A stretch of DNA of 42,981 nucleotides from Mollicutes bacterium (GTDB taxonomy: Bacteria > Bacillota_I > Bacilli_A > Izemoplasmatales > Izemoplasmataceae), in the NCBI GenBank assembly GCA_003554025.1, contig PWFC01000023.1, forward strand, positions 1-42,981, written 5' to 3'. Below, piece by piece: positions 24,945 through 32,984 of this stretch. Position 1 is the stretch's first letter. Each line of letters begins with the position of its first letter. The position numbers were made by a program, and so were the translations under genes. The notes under the pieces are model-generated. The model was given only the letters and a program-made list of their open reading frames with translations, was not told where the DNA came from and ran no database searches.

Positions 24945-26127
24945 TATGTGGGTCATTTTCAAAAAAGAATTGTTCCGCGTTTTGACGGACAAACGGCTAG
25001 TTCTGACTGTATTCATTTTGCCGGGCTTGTCCATTTTCTTAATCTATTCTATCATGGGCGAGGTCATCGGCAGCCAGTTCGAAGAAGACCGCGTCTACGA
25101 CCATGCAATATATGCGGAAAACATGCCGGAAAGCCTTGAAGCTTCGCTTGAAGAGGTGTTGACGTTTCATGCGATCGAAGGAGATTACGACCGAGAGACG
25201 CTTGAAAACATGGTGCGTGAAGAGGAATTGGAGTTGGCGCTTTTCTTTGAAGAAGATTTTGAGGACAAGATTGAGGCGTACCAAACCGGAACCGACATTC
25301 CTCAGCTTGTCGTCTATTACAATCAAGGCCACCAACACTCATCAACCGCTCACAACCGGTTCATGCAGGTGATGAACGTCTATCACGAATCGATCATTCG
25401 CGATCGGCTTGAGGACCCTGACGATTACCATCCTTACCAGCTTTCAAGCGAAAATTTCATGGACGAACGCACCGTCGCCGCAAGGGGCATTGCAATGTTG
25501 ATGCCGATGCTGGTCATCATTTTTTTGTTTGTCGGCGCGATGAGCATCGGACCCGATGCCATCGCCGGTGAAAAGGAAAGAGGCACCATCGCGACGCTAT
25601 TGGTGACGCCGACTAGAAGGCGGGACATCGCGCTTGGCAAGGTCTCAAGCATCGCAGTTCTCTCTTTGATGAGCGCACTCTCTTCTTTCGCGGGGATTTT
25701 GCTTTCATTGCCCCGACTGATGCAGTTTGGCGATGAAATGCCAGATATAGGCATTTATAGGTTGGTGGATTTTTTCGCCATCTTCGCCGTGCTTTTGACT
25801 ACGGTTGTTTTCATCGTTTCTTTGATTGCGATTATCAGTACGTACGCAAAGACCATCAAGGAAGCGAACATGCTTATCATGCCCTTTTATTTCGTTGCCA
25901 TGATCGTCGGCATCCTCAACTCATTCGGGGCGGAGCCCAACCATTCGCTCTGGGTGCATTTCTTCCCCATATACGCACCCATCAACGCCCTTTCCGGGAT
26001 TTTGATGTTTGAGTATTCTCCGGTCAACTTGGTAATCACATTGCTGATGAACCTAGTGTATTCGGCAATATTCGTCTACATCCTCAATAAGATGTTCGAC
26101 AACGAGAAAGTGATGTTCACACGTTAG
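24937..26127 (+). CDS. ABC-2 type permease, NatB-like
   Basis: The 396-residue permease has one N-terminal membrane helix (about 22-42) and an extracytoplasmic domain of about 135 residues. Five further helices follow, including MLMPMLVIIFLFVGAMSI and the GEKERGTIATLLVTPTRR coupling motif typical of NatB/YhaP ABC-2 permeases. The GTG start at 24937 is fixed by GGAGGTG six nt upstream, inside natA. It forms an exporter with the preceding ATPase. Confidence 0.87.
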   Translation: MRNMWVIFKKELFRVLTDKRLVLTVFILPGLSIFLIYSIMGEVIGSQFEEDRVYDHAIYAENMPESLEASLEEVLTFHAIEGDYDRETLENMVREEELELALFFEEDFEDKIEAYQTGTDIPQLVVYYNQGHQHSSTAHNRFMQVMNVYHESIIRDRLEDPDDYHPYQLSSENFMDERTVAARGIAMLMPMLVIIFLFVGAMSIGPDAIAGEKERGTIATLLVTPTRRRDIALGKVSSIAVLSLMSALSSFAGILLSLPRLMQFGDEMPDIGIYRLVDFFAIFAVLLTTVVFIVSLIAIISTYAKTIKEANMLIMPFYFVAMIVGILNSFGAEPNHSLWVHFFPIYAPINALSGILMFEYSPVNLVITLLMNLVYSAIFVYILNKMFDNEKVMFTR

Positions 26128-26137
26128 AGGTGAAACC

Positions 26138-26641
26138 ATGAAATATATCGTCATTGGCACTGTCACAAACACACAAGGGATTCGCGGCGAGCTTCGGGTG
26201 AAGACGGATTCCGATTTCAAGGAAGACCGTTACGCCAAAGGAAGCGAACTTTACATCAACCATCCAAAAGAACGTCGGAAAGTCACGGTGCTAAAACATC
26301 GTGAGAAAGGCGATATGGACATCGTCGCCTTTGAAGAGATCGATTCCATCGATGTCGCCGAGAAGTACAAAGGTTGTACGCTCGAAGTCGCGGATGAAGA
26401 CCGAAATCCCCTCGAAGACGACGAATTTTATTACGACGACTTAAACGGTTTGGAAGTTTTGACCGACAACAAGAGCGTCGGCACTGTCGAAGAAGTGCTC
26501 GAGATGCCTCAAGGAGCCATGCTCCGCGTGCGACGCTCCGGAAAAAAAGACGCCTTGATTCCCTTTTTGAAAGTCTTTATTGAAGACGTAGATTTGGATG
26601 AAGGCAAAATCAAGGTGAAAGAAATCGAGGGATTGTTATGA
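26138..26641 (+). CDS. rimM: ribosome maturation factor RimM
   Basis: The 167-residue protein begins with the RimM barrel ([22 protein letters not shown]) and ends with the PRC-barrel part ([12 protein letters not shown], then [14 protein letters not shown]). It assists maturation of the 16S rRNA head domain and binds S19. AGGTG precedes the ATG 10 nt after the permease stop. The stop overlaps the trmD start (ATGA), a very common coupling. Confidence 0.95.
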   Translation: MKYIVIGTVTNTQGIRGELRVKTDSDFKEDRYAKGSELYINHPKERRKVTVLKHREKGDMDIVAFEEIDSIDVAEKYKGCTLEVADEDRNPLEDDEFYYDDLNGLEVLTDNKSVGTVEEVLEMPQGAMLRVRRSGKKDALIPFLKVFIEDVDLDEGKIKVKEIEGLL

Positions 26642-27333
26642 AAATCGACATTTTGACGCTTTTCCCCGACATGGTCGAACCCGTCATCAACCAATCGATT
26701 CTGCATCGGGCGCAAGAAGACGGTCATGTAGAAATTCGCGTACACGATTATCGTGAATACAGCACCGACAAGCACCGTAGCGTCGATGACTATCCTTACG
26801 GCGGCGGAGCCGGCATGGTATTGCGGGTTGAACCCGTTGTCCGCGCCCTTCGCGACTTAGACAGAAAACGGAATGCGCTCCGAATTTTGATGACCCCACA
26901 AGGCATTCCCTATTCTCAAGCGCGGGCTAAGACTCTGGCCAAAAACGATCGTATCATCATCCTTTGCGGCCATTATGAAGGCTATGACGAGAGAATCCGC
27001 GATTATTTCGACGTCGAAATTTCGATTGGCGATTATATATTGACCGGTGGTGAAATCGCGGCCATGGTTGTTGTCGATTCACTGGTGCGTTTGCTTCCCG
27101 GTGTTTTGAACAACGAAGCTTCCGCAGAGGAGGATTCTTTTTCGGAGGGGTTGCTTGAATATCCGCATTACACCCGTCCCCGAGTTTTCGAAGGGAAAGC
27201 CGTCCCGGACGTTTTGCTTTCCGGAGACCACGGCAAGATTGAAGTCTGGCGTAAAGAACAAGCACTCTCTCGCACCAAAAAGCGCCGTCCCGACTTGTAT
27301 GAGCGTTACCTTAAGCGCCGAAAAGACAAGTGA
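26638..27333 (+). CDS. trmD: tRNA (guanine37-N1)-methyltransferase
   Basis: The 231-residue SPOUT enzyme methylates G37 of tRNAs to prevent frameshifting. The trefoil-knot motifs are intact: YGGGAGMVL (58-66), [13 protein letters not shown] and [10 protein letters not shown]. Length is normal. It is translationally coupled to rimM through a 4-nt overlap. Confidence 0.97.
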   Translation: MKIDILTLFPDMVEPVINQSILHRAQEDGHVEIRVHDYREYSTDKHRSVDDYPYGGGAGMVLRVEPVVRALRDLDRKRNALRILMTPQGIPYSQARAKTLAKNDRIIILCGHYEGYDERIRDYFDVEISIGDYILTGGEIAAMVVVDSLVRLLPGVLNNEASAEEDSFSEGLLEYPHYTRPRVFEGKAVPDVLLSGDHGKIEVWRKEQALSRTKKRRPDLYERYLKRRKDK

Positions 27334-27364
27334 CAACATTTTCCATAGAAAACATGAATAGCGG

Positions 27365-27393
27365 TTGAATATACAAGACGCATGTGCTATAAT
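27365..27393 (+). promoter_or_regulatory. sigma-A promoter for rplS
   Basis: TTGAAT (27365-27370), a 17-bp spacer and TATAAT (27388-27393), giving rplS its own transcript start near 27400. Confidence 0.75.
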
Positions 27394-27399
27394 TATTCG

Positions 27400-27471
27400 C
27401 GCTGTTTAAACAACCTTGTTCCGCTGGAGATACACTCTATGAACAAAGAGGAAGCAAGGAGTGATTCCCAC
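27400..27471 (+). promoter_or_regulatory. L19-type ribosomal protein leader
   Basis: The 70-nt leader between the promoter and rplS contains CCTTGTTCCGCTGG and, 20 nt on, GAACAAAGAGGAAGCAAGGAG. TTGTTC (27416-27421) can pair with GAACAA (27441-27446). This placement and sequence recall the Bacillus L19 leader, a proposed autoregulatory site for L19. The match is from memory, so moderate confidence. Confidence 0.55.
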
Positions 27472-27819
27472 ATGTCTCAGACCTTACTCAGCGAAGTGAC
27501 CAAGGATTACCTGAAAAAAGATGTTCCACCGTTTCGCCCGGGCGACCGAGTCCGTGTATCGGTAAACATCAAAGAAGGGACCCGCGAACGCATTCAGGTG
27601 TTTGAGGGACTCGTCATCAAAAGACAGGGATCCGGCGTGAGCGAAACCTTCACCGTCCGAAAAGTTTCTTTCGGTGTCGGCATCGAACGCACCTTCCCCG
27701 TACATTCGCCATCTATTGCCAAAATCGACATTGTACGCAAAGGCAAAGTGCGTCGCGCCAAGCTTCACTACATTCGCGGACGTTCGGCAAAAGCTTCGCG
27801 AATCAAGGAACGCCGATAA
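27472..27819 (+). CDS. rplS: 50S ribosomal protein L19
   Basis: The 115-residue protein has the L19 core [31 protein letters not shown] and [18 protein letters not shown]. It lies at the 30S-50S interface. The ATG at 27472 follows AAGGAGTG; an open extension to 27382 covers the promoter and leader and is rejected. A terminator follows immediately. Confidence 0.97.
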   Translation: MSQTLLSEVTKDYLKKDVPPFRPGDRVRVSVNIKEGTRERIQVFEGLVIKRQGSGVSETFTVRKVSFGVGIERTFPVHSPSIAKIDIVRKGKVRRAKLHYIRGRSAKASRIKERR

Positions 27820-27821
27820 GG

Positions 27822-27847
27822 AAAGCCTTCTATGAAGGCTTTTTTTA
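27822..27847 (+). terminator. rho-independent terminator after rplS
   Basis: AAAGCCTTC pairs with GAAGGCTTT around TAT, then T7. Confidence 0.9.
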
Positions 27848-27872
27848 TTGGCGATTACCGCCAAAAAACGCA

Positions 27873-27910
27873 TGAAAGCGATTGAAAACATTTACATTCA
27901 ATGCTATAAT
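27873..27910 (+). promoter_or_regulatory. promoter with cre-like operator for the ccpA-like gene
   Basis: TTGAAA (27882-27887), a 17-bp spacer and TATAAT (27905-27910). TGAAAGCGATTGAA (27873-27886) overlaps the -35 box and differs by one position from the cre consensus TGWAANCGNTNWCA as I read it. This suggests control by a CcpA-type protein, possibly its own product. Confidence 0.6.
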
Positions 27911-27935
27911 GGCTTAGAAGGAAGAAGGTGGTTGA

Positions 27936-28949
27936 ATGACTAAAGGCAAAGCGACAATTTATGACGTCGCGGGCGCAGCCCACGTATCCCTTGCGACCGT
28001 GTCGCGAGCAATCAACAACCCGGAAAAAGTCAAACCGGAAACCCGGGAGAGAGTGTTGCGCGTCATTGAAGAACTCGGCTACAAACCCAACGCCTTTGCC
28101 AAAGGGCTTGCAAGCCGTAAATCAACGACGGTGGCCGTGCTCGTCCCCGATATGAGTCGTGCGTCCATCGCCGAAATGATGAACGGCATCGCCGATATCG
28201 CCAGGGTGTATAAGTATTCCATTCTTCTTTACATCTTAGACAACGATGAATCGAACGAAGAAGAAGTGCTCAAAGAAATCATCGCCGCCCAAGTCGACGG
28301 CATGCTTTATTTAAACGATGAGATTACCGACAAACAGTATGAGTTTTTGCTTAAAATCAAAAACGAATACCAAATTCCCATCGTGCTTTCCAACACCATC
28401 TATCACGAACGCGAAGATATTCCGAGCGTTTCCATCGATTATGAACAGGCTGGTTATGAGATTACGAAAAAGATGGTTGCCGAAGGCCGTCAAAACATTT
28501 ACATGGTTTCCACCGTGCGCAAATACATGGTGAACGACTTGAAGGAAAAGGGTTATTTGCGCGCCATGAAAGAAGCCAACCTTGCGCCGCAGATTATGCG
28601 GACAAGCGGCAGAATCTCGGTCAACACGGAACATTTCAACGAGTACTTTGAATCCCACAAAGTTGACGGTGTCGTCGCGGTACGCGATTCGATCGCCGTG
28701 AGTTTTATCAACGTCGCTCGGTCCAACCATGTAAAAATTCCTGAAGACATCAGCGTTTGCGGTTTTCAAAACACCAAGTATTCACGTCTTGCCCGTCCCA
28801 ACCTCACTTGCGTAGACGTGCCCATATACGATATCGGCGCTGTCTCGATGAGAGTTCTTACCAAAGTGATGAACCAAGAAGAAATCGAAGAACGCACCAT
28901 TATGCTCGAACACGGCATCGTTTCCCGCGGTTCGACGCTGAAATCATAA
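27936..28949 (+). CDS. LacI/GalR-family regulator, CcpA-like
   Basis: The 337-residue protein has the LacI helix-turn-helix at about 7-55 (TIYDVAGAAHVSLATVSRAI, then the hinge ELGYKPNAFAKGLASRKS) and a periplasmic-binding-protein-like domain from about 60. The general sequence resembles CcpA/RegA of Bacilli: TTVAVLVPDMSRASIAEMMN, and SVCGFQNTKYSRLARPNLT near the C-terminus. CcpA controls carbon catabolite genes with HPr-Ser-P. Other LacI members cannot be excluded. AGAAGGTGG precedes the ATG. A cre-like element overlaps its promoter. Confidence 0.8.
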   Translation: MTKGKATIYDVAGAAHVSLATVSRAINNPEKVKPETRERVLRVIEELGYKPNAFAKGLASRKSTTVAVLVPDMSRASIAEMMNGIADIARVYKYSILLYILDNDESNEEEVLKEIIAAQVDGMLYLNDEITDKQYEFLLKIKNEYQIPIVLSNTIYHEREDIPSVSIDYEQAGYEITKKMVAEGRQNIYMVSTVRKYMVNDLKEKGYLRAMKEANLAPQIMRTSGRISVNTEHFNEYFESHKVDGVVAVRDSIAVSFINVARSNHVKIPEDISVCGFQNTKYSRLARPNLTCVDVPIYDIGAVSMRVLTKVMNQEEIEERTIMLEHGIVSRGSTLKS

Positions 28950-28954
28950 AGACG

Positions 28955-29154
28955 ATGCACAAGCAAAGTAGCAAACTCGGCATTTCCAAGAGACTTAGTG
29001 GTTGCTGTGAACTAAGAATGCCGCTTGCGAACTACACTTGGAAGTTTCCATTGCCAAACAATGGACGGTCGACCCGTTATCCCAGGAGAGTTAGTTCAAC
29101 TAAAACAAAGGTGGCACCGCGGACTTAGGTTCGTCCTTTCCATGCCACCTTTTT
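28955..29154 (+). promoter_or_regulatory. tyrosine T-box riboswitch with terminator
   Basis: The leader of tyrS contains the T-box sequence AAAGGTGGCACCGCGG (29107-29122). Upstream is a stem I whose long arm pairs CGGCATT with AATGCCG. The specifier loop reads GAACTACAC, with TAC (29033-29035) being a tyrosine codon. The terminator pairs GGTGGCA (29110-29116) with TGCCACC (29143-29149), followed by T5. The same GGTGGCA belongs to the antiterminator. Uncharged tRNA-Tyr should therefore turn on tyrS. No clear promoter was found between the lacI-type gene and the leader. Confidence 0.93.
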
Positions 29155-29175
29155 GTTTATTTGAGGAGGAATACC

Positions 29176-30414
29176 ATGAACATCATCGAAGAACTGAAAT
29201 ACCGCAATCTACTGCACGCCGTAACCGATGAAAGTGTTGAACAGCGCCTTCAAGAAGACAAGATGACCTTTTATATCGGCGCAGACCCAACAAGCGATTC
29301 TCTGCACATCGGCCACCTTGTCCCCTATATGATCGCCATGCGCCTTGTCGAACGTGGGCACAAGCCCATCCTCGTCGTTGGAGGTGGCACCGGCTTGATC
29401 GGCGACCCTAGTGGTCGTTCGAGCGAACGAAACCTTTTGACCTTAGAAGAGACGCTTAAAAACGCCGAGGCCATCAGCGCGCAAGTTCGAAAGCTTTTGC
29501 CCAAAGCCAAAGTCGTCAACAATTACGACTGGCTCAAGCGGTACGACATGATTTCGTTTCTCCGCGATGTGGGCAAACATTTCAACATCAACCAGATGAT
29601 GGCCAAAGACAGTGTGAAAAGCCGTCTGGAAACCGGGATTTCCTATACCGAGTTCTCCTATCAAATCATCCAAGCCATGGACTTTTTCGAGTTGTACCAA
29701 CATGAGAACTGCAAGCTTCAAGTCGGAGGGCAAGACCAATGGGGCAACATCACCGCCGGTCTGGATTACATCCGCAAAAACCTTGGCGCCGAAGAGGAAG
29801 CGTTCGGTCTAGTCGCACCGCTATTGCTAAAAAAAGACGGCACCAAATTCGGCAAAACCGCCGAAGGCGCCGTTTGGCTCGACCCGGAAAAAACGTCTCC
29901 CTACGCTTTTTACCAATATTGGATCAATCTAGAGGACGATGAAGCGATTTTGCGCTTGAAACAGTTCACCGCATTCACAAAGGAACGCATCGAAGAAATT
30001 GAAGAAAGCATGCAGGATTCGCCGCATCTAAGACACGCGCAAAAGGCGCTCGCCGGCGAAGTCACAAGGTTGGTGCATGGCGAAGACGGCCTCGAACAAG
30101 CGGAAAAAATCACTCGCGCCCTCTTTCAAAACGACATCGCCTCGCTGACGAAAGAAGAAATCGCCATGGGTCTTGAAGGTGTCCCAAGCGTTGAGACCGG
30201 CAAGGACCTTCTTTTGGTGGATGCGTTGGTTGAGACTTCGCTTGCTTCCTCAAAGCGCGACGCGCGGACGCTGATCAAACAAAACGCCATAAGCGTCAAC
30301 GGCGATAAAACGGAGGACCTTGACGCGGTTTTGAAGAAAAACTCCGCAATAGAGAAGACGTATCATGTGCTCCGCCGCGGTAAGAAACATTACGCTTTGA
30401 TCAAACATCTTTAA
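29176..30414 (+). CDS. tyrS: tyrosyl-tRNA synthetase
   Basis: This 412-residue class I synthetase charges tRNA-Tyr. HIGH (in SLHIGHLVPY), GGQDQWGNI and the KMSKS equivalent KFGKT are visible. The C-terminal 65 residues form an S4-like RNA-binding domain (DARTLIKQNAISVNG). It starts at ATG 29176, with GAGGAGG upstream. It is controlled by the T-box directly upstream. Confidence 0.97.
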   Translation: MNIIEELKYRNLLHAVTDESVEQRLQEDKMTFYIGADPTSDSLHIGHLVPYMIAMRLVERGHKPILVVGGGTGLIGDPSGRSSERNLLTLEETLKNAEAISAQVRKLLPKAKVVNNYDWLKRYDMISFLRDVGKHFNINQMMAKDSVKSRLETGISYTEFSYQIIQAMDFFELYQHENCKLQVGGQDQWGNITAGLDYIRKNLGAEEEAFGLVAPLLLKKDGTKFGKTAEGAVWLDPEKTSPYAFYQYWINLEDDEAILRLKQFTAFTKERIEEIEESMQDSPHLRHAQKALAGEVTRLVHGEDGLEQAEKITRALFQNDIASLTKEEIAMGLEGVPSVETGKDLLLVDALVETSLASSKRDARTLIKQNAISVNGDKTEDLDAVLKKNSAIEKTYHVLRRGKKHYALIKHL

Positions 30415-30441
30415 GCCTTTCCTTTAAGGAGAGGCTTTTTT
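30413..30441 (+). terminator. terminator after tyrS
   Basis: AAGCCTTTCCTT pairs with AAGGAGAGGCTT (one G-U) with T6 following. Confidence 0.85.
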
Positions 30442-30446
30442 CTAGT

Positions 30447-30471
30447 AAAAACACGCATTCAAGCGTGTTTT
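30447..30471 (-). terminator. terminator after the arsR-type gene
   Basis: On the minus strand, AAAACACGC pairs with GCGTGTTTT around a 6-nt loop, immediately after the stop codon. Confidence 0.75.
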
Positions 30472-30752
30472 CAACATTCTTTGACGTGCGAGCGAGCCAT
30501 CTGGTAGATGGTCTTGACGTGGATGTCTTTTAGGCTGTAAAAGATGTTCTTGCCGCTTCGTCGGCGTTTGACGACGTTTTCGTCCCGTAAAAGTCTTAGT
30601 TGATGGCTGACGGTGGATTGCTGCATGCTCAGTTCATTGCAGATGTCTTGCACGCAGTATTCGCCATCAAGCAGCAAATCGATGATCCTCAAACGGGTCT
30701 CATCGCTGAAAATCTTGAACAGTTTTGCGGTCTCACGAAGGTTTGTAGACAC
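30471..30752 (-). CDS. ArsR/SmtB-family zinc-type metalloregulator
   Basis: The 93-residue winged-helix repressor has the recognition helix in MQQSTVSHQLRLLRDENVV. The alpha-5 metal site is perfectly formed: Asp76-x-His78, ten residues, His89-x2-Glu92, the pattern of CzrA/SmtB/NmtR sensors of Zn, Co or Ni. The alpha-3N CxC site of cadmium/lead sensors is reduced to a single Cys (EYCVQD), favouring zinc-type sensing. GTG start at 30752, with GAGGG upstream, overlapping the end of the P-type ATPase gene by 20 nt. It likely represses the operator at 32857-32876. Confidence 0.9.
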   Translation of the reverse strand: MSTNLRETAKLFKIFSDETRLRIIDLLLDGEYCVQDICNELSMQQSTVSHQLRLLRDENVVKRRRSGKNIFYSLKDIHVKTIYQMARSHVKEC

Positions 30753-32817
30753 GCGTCATCCCTCTCTTTCCATAAACGAGTCGCAAGGCATTCATAACGG
30801 CAATCAAGGTGATGCCGACGTCGGCGAAGATTGCCATAAGCATGGTGGTGGCGCCAAAACCGGCAAGGAATAGAAAGAAAAACTTTACGGACAAACTCAA
30901 GACGATGTTTTGAAGAACGATTCTCCGGGTTTTTTTCGACAAGGTAAAAGCCCTTTTAAGGAGCGTCAAATCGTCGTTCATGATGATGACGTCGGCGACG
31001 TCGATGGCGAGTTCGCTACCCGTACCCATGGCGATGCCGATGTCGGCGCTTTGAATGAGCGGCGCATCGTTGATGCCGTCTCCCACATACATTTTCGTAC
31101 CTCGGGTTCTTAAGCTTTTGAAGACTTCAATCTTATCTTCGGGAAGCAGGCTGTGGGCGTAATCGATGCCGCCCACGTCATAGGCGACTTCGGCGGCGGT
31201 CGCTTCGTTGTCGCCGGTAAGCATAGTGATGCGCGCGCGTTTTTTGAGGTCTTTCATGACTGTGCGGGAAGATTCTCGTATTTGGTCTTTGACTACGACG
31301 CGGCCGACGTATTGATTGTTCACGGCCACAAAGATGTTTGTGCCGGCGGTGTCGTATTTTTCGATGTTTTCAATGTTTTCTTGTTCAAGAAGTTTGCGGC
31401 TTCCGACGAGAATCGTTTTGCCGTTTTGTTTGGCCTTCATGCCAAAGCCGCCGATTTCTTCGACAGAATCGTATTCTTCCAAAGTTCCGGGATAACTTTT
31501 TGCAATGGACTGGGCGATGGGATGGCTGGAATACTGTTCGACGGACGCGGCGTATTTTAGGGTGGTCAGGTCGGTATAGCCGGCCACTTCGAAATTGCCG
31601 TGTGTCAGGGTACCGGTCTTGTCGATGCCGATGGCGGTGACCGAATTCAAAGCGTCAAGGAAGTTCGAACCCTTAAACAATATGCCCTCTTTTGCGCTTT
31701 TTCCGATACCCGCAAAATACGATAAGGGGATGGAAAGTACAAGGGCGCAAGGACAGCTGATGACTAAGAATATGGCGGCGCGGAAAATGTAATCTTCCAT
31801 GCCGGCGGGGTTGATGAGCGAGGGAATGAGAAACAGCAGAAACGCGAGGCCTGTAACCACCGGAGTGTAGATACGGGCGAATCGCGTAATGAAGTTTTCG
31901 GTCTTGGTTTTTTTGTTGGTGGCATTTTCTATAAGGTCTATGATTTTTGCGATGGTGGATTCGCTGTATTCTTTGCTGGCCTCAAGTTCCAAAACGTTGC
32001 CCATGTTGATGTTTCCGCTTAGGATGTAGTCGCCTTCGTCGACGTCTTGGAGACGCGATTCACCGGTCAAAGCGCTGGTGTTTAAGGAAGAGGTTCCTTT
32101 TTTAACGACGCCGTCCACAGGAATTTTTTCTCCGTTTCTAACCATCAAGCGGTCGCCTTTTTTGATGGCGATGGGGTCCTTCATAATAATTTTGCCGTTT
32201 TCAATGACGTTGGCGTATTCAATGTGCAAATCCATCAGTGAAGAAATTTCGTTTTTTGAACGGTCGACAGCACGGTGTTGCCAGTGTTCGCCGACAGAAT
32301 AGAAGATGATGACCAAGGCGGCTTCGAAAGGCTTCTCGATGAACATGGCCGCCAAAGTCGCAATCAGCATCAACACGTTTTCGTTGAAGAACTCTTTGTT
32401 TTTCAGGCCTTTGTAGGTGTTGTGGATGATTTTGTGGGCGATGAAGGCGTACCCCACCCAATAAAGCATATTCAATCGAGGTCTGAGAATGTCGAAATAC
32501 CCCAAGATAGAGCCGATGGCGTAGATGAGGGCACCGATTAGGACGAAACGATAGGTATGAATGAACTTTCTCGGCTCGACTTTGAAACGTTCGCCGTAAG
32601 GGACCACATCGACGTCGCTTTCGATGCGGTCGACGATTTCTTGAATTTCAGGAATCGCTTGTTTTTCGTTATACTCTTCGCCCACTTCTAAAAGCATCGT
32701 CTGGTTGGCGAAGTTGAAGTTGGCGGATTTTATATAGGAAAGCTCAAGCATAGCTTTTTCGATTTTCGCGGCGCACCCCGAGCATATCAAGTTTTTCATG
32801 ACCACTTTCTTTACCAT
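30733..32817 (-). CDS. zntA: P1B-type heavy-metal ATPase, Zn/Cd exporter type
   Basis: The 694-residue pump has an N-terminal heavy-metal domain with CSGC (12-15) and eight membrane helices. SCPCAL (CPC 355-357) is the ion site. DKTGTLT has the phosphorylated Asp399, HPIA follows, and the hinge is GDGINDAP. The last helix pair contains FADVGITLIAVMNALRL, whose Asp is characteristic of Zn2+/Cd2+/Pb2+ exporters rather than Cu pumps. An ArsR gene with a zinc-type site downstream supports this. AAGGATGG precedes the ATG. Confidence 0.92.
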   Translation of the reverse strand: MVKKVVMKNLICSGCAAKIEKAMLELSYIKSANFNFANQTMLLEVGEEYNEKQAIPEIQEIVDRIESDVDVVPYGERFKVEPRKFIHTYRFVLIGALIYAIGSILGYFDILRPRLNMLYWVGYAFIAHKIIHNTYKGLKNKEFFNENVLMLIATLAAMFIEKPFEAALVIIFYSVGEHWQHRAVDRSKNEISSLMDLHIEYANVIENGKIIMKDPIAIKKGDRLMVRNGEKIPVDGVVKKGTSSLNTSALTGESRLQDVDEGDYILSGNINMGNVLELEASKEYSESTIAKIIDLIENATNKKTKTENFITRFARIYTPVVTGLAFLLFLIPSLINPAGMEDYIFRAAIFLVISCPCALVLSIPLSYFAGIGKSAKEGILFKGSNFLDALNSVTAIGIDKTGTLTHGNFEVAGYTDLTTLKYAASVEQYSSHPIAQSIAKSYPGTLEEYDSVEEIGGFGMKAKQNGKTILVGSRKLLEQENIENIEKYDTAGTNIFVAVNNQYVGRVVVKDQIRESSRTVMKDLKKRARITMLTGDNEATAAEVAYDVGGIDYAHSLLPEDKIEVFKSLRTRGTKMYVGDGINDAPLIQSADIGIAMGTGSELAIDVADVIIMNDDLTLLKRAFTLSKKTRRIVLQNIVLSLSVKFFFLFLAGFGATTMLMAIFADVGITLIAVMNALRLVYGKRGMTRVYKPS

Positions 32818-32853
32818 GGAGCACCATCCTTGTTCAGTCTTTACTTATCTCAT

Positions 32854-32881
32854 TTTATATGATTACACACTCATATGTCAA
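32854..32881 (-). promoter_or_regulatory. metal-responsive promoter/operator of the zntA-arsR operon
   Basis: On the minus strand TTGACA, a 16-bp spacer and TATAAA form the promoter. The spacer and -10 carry a perfect inverted repeat ATATGA-N8-TCATAT (32857-32876), like the AT-rich palindromes bound by CzrA/SmtB-type repressors. Confidence 0.75.
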
Positions 32882-32929
32882 GTGCGTTGTTAATGGCTTG
32901 TTTTCGTAGGTTTTCGGTGTGGCCTTATC

Positions 32930-32958
32930 TTGATAATAAAAGGGGAACGTGTTATGAT
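32930..32958 (+). promoter_or_regulatory. promoter for pepV
   Basis: TTGATA (32930-32935), 17 bp and TATGAT (32953-32958), 26 nt before the GTG start. Confidence 0.6.
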
Positions 32959-32984
32959 TTATAGCATCGAAGAGGTGATGCACA

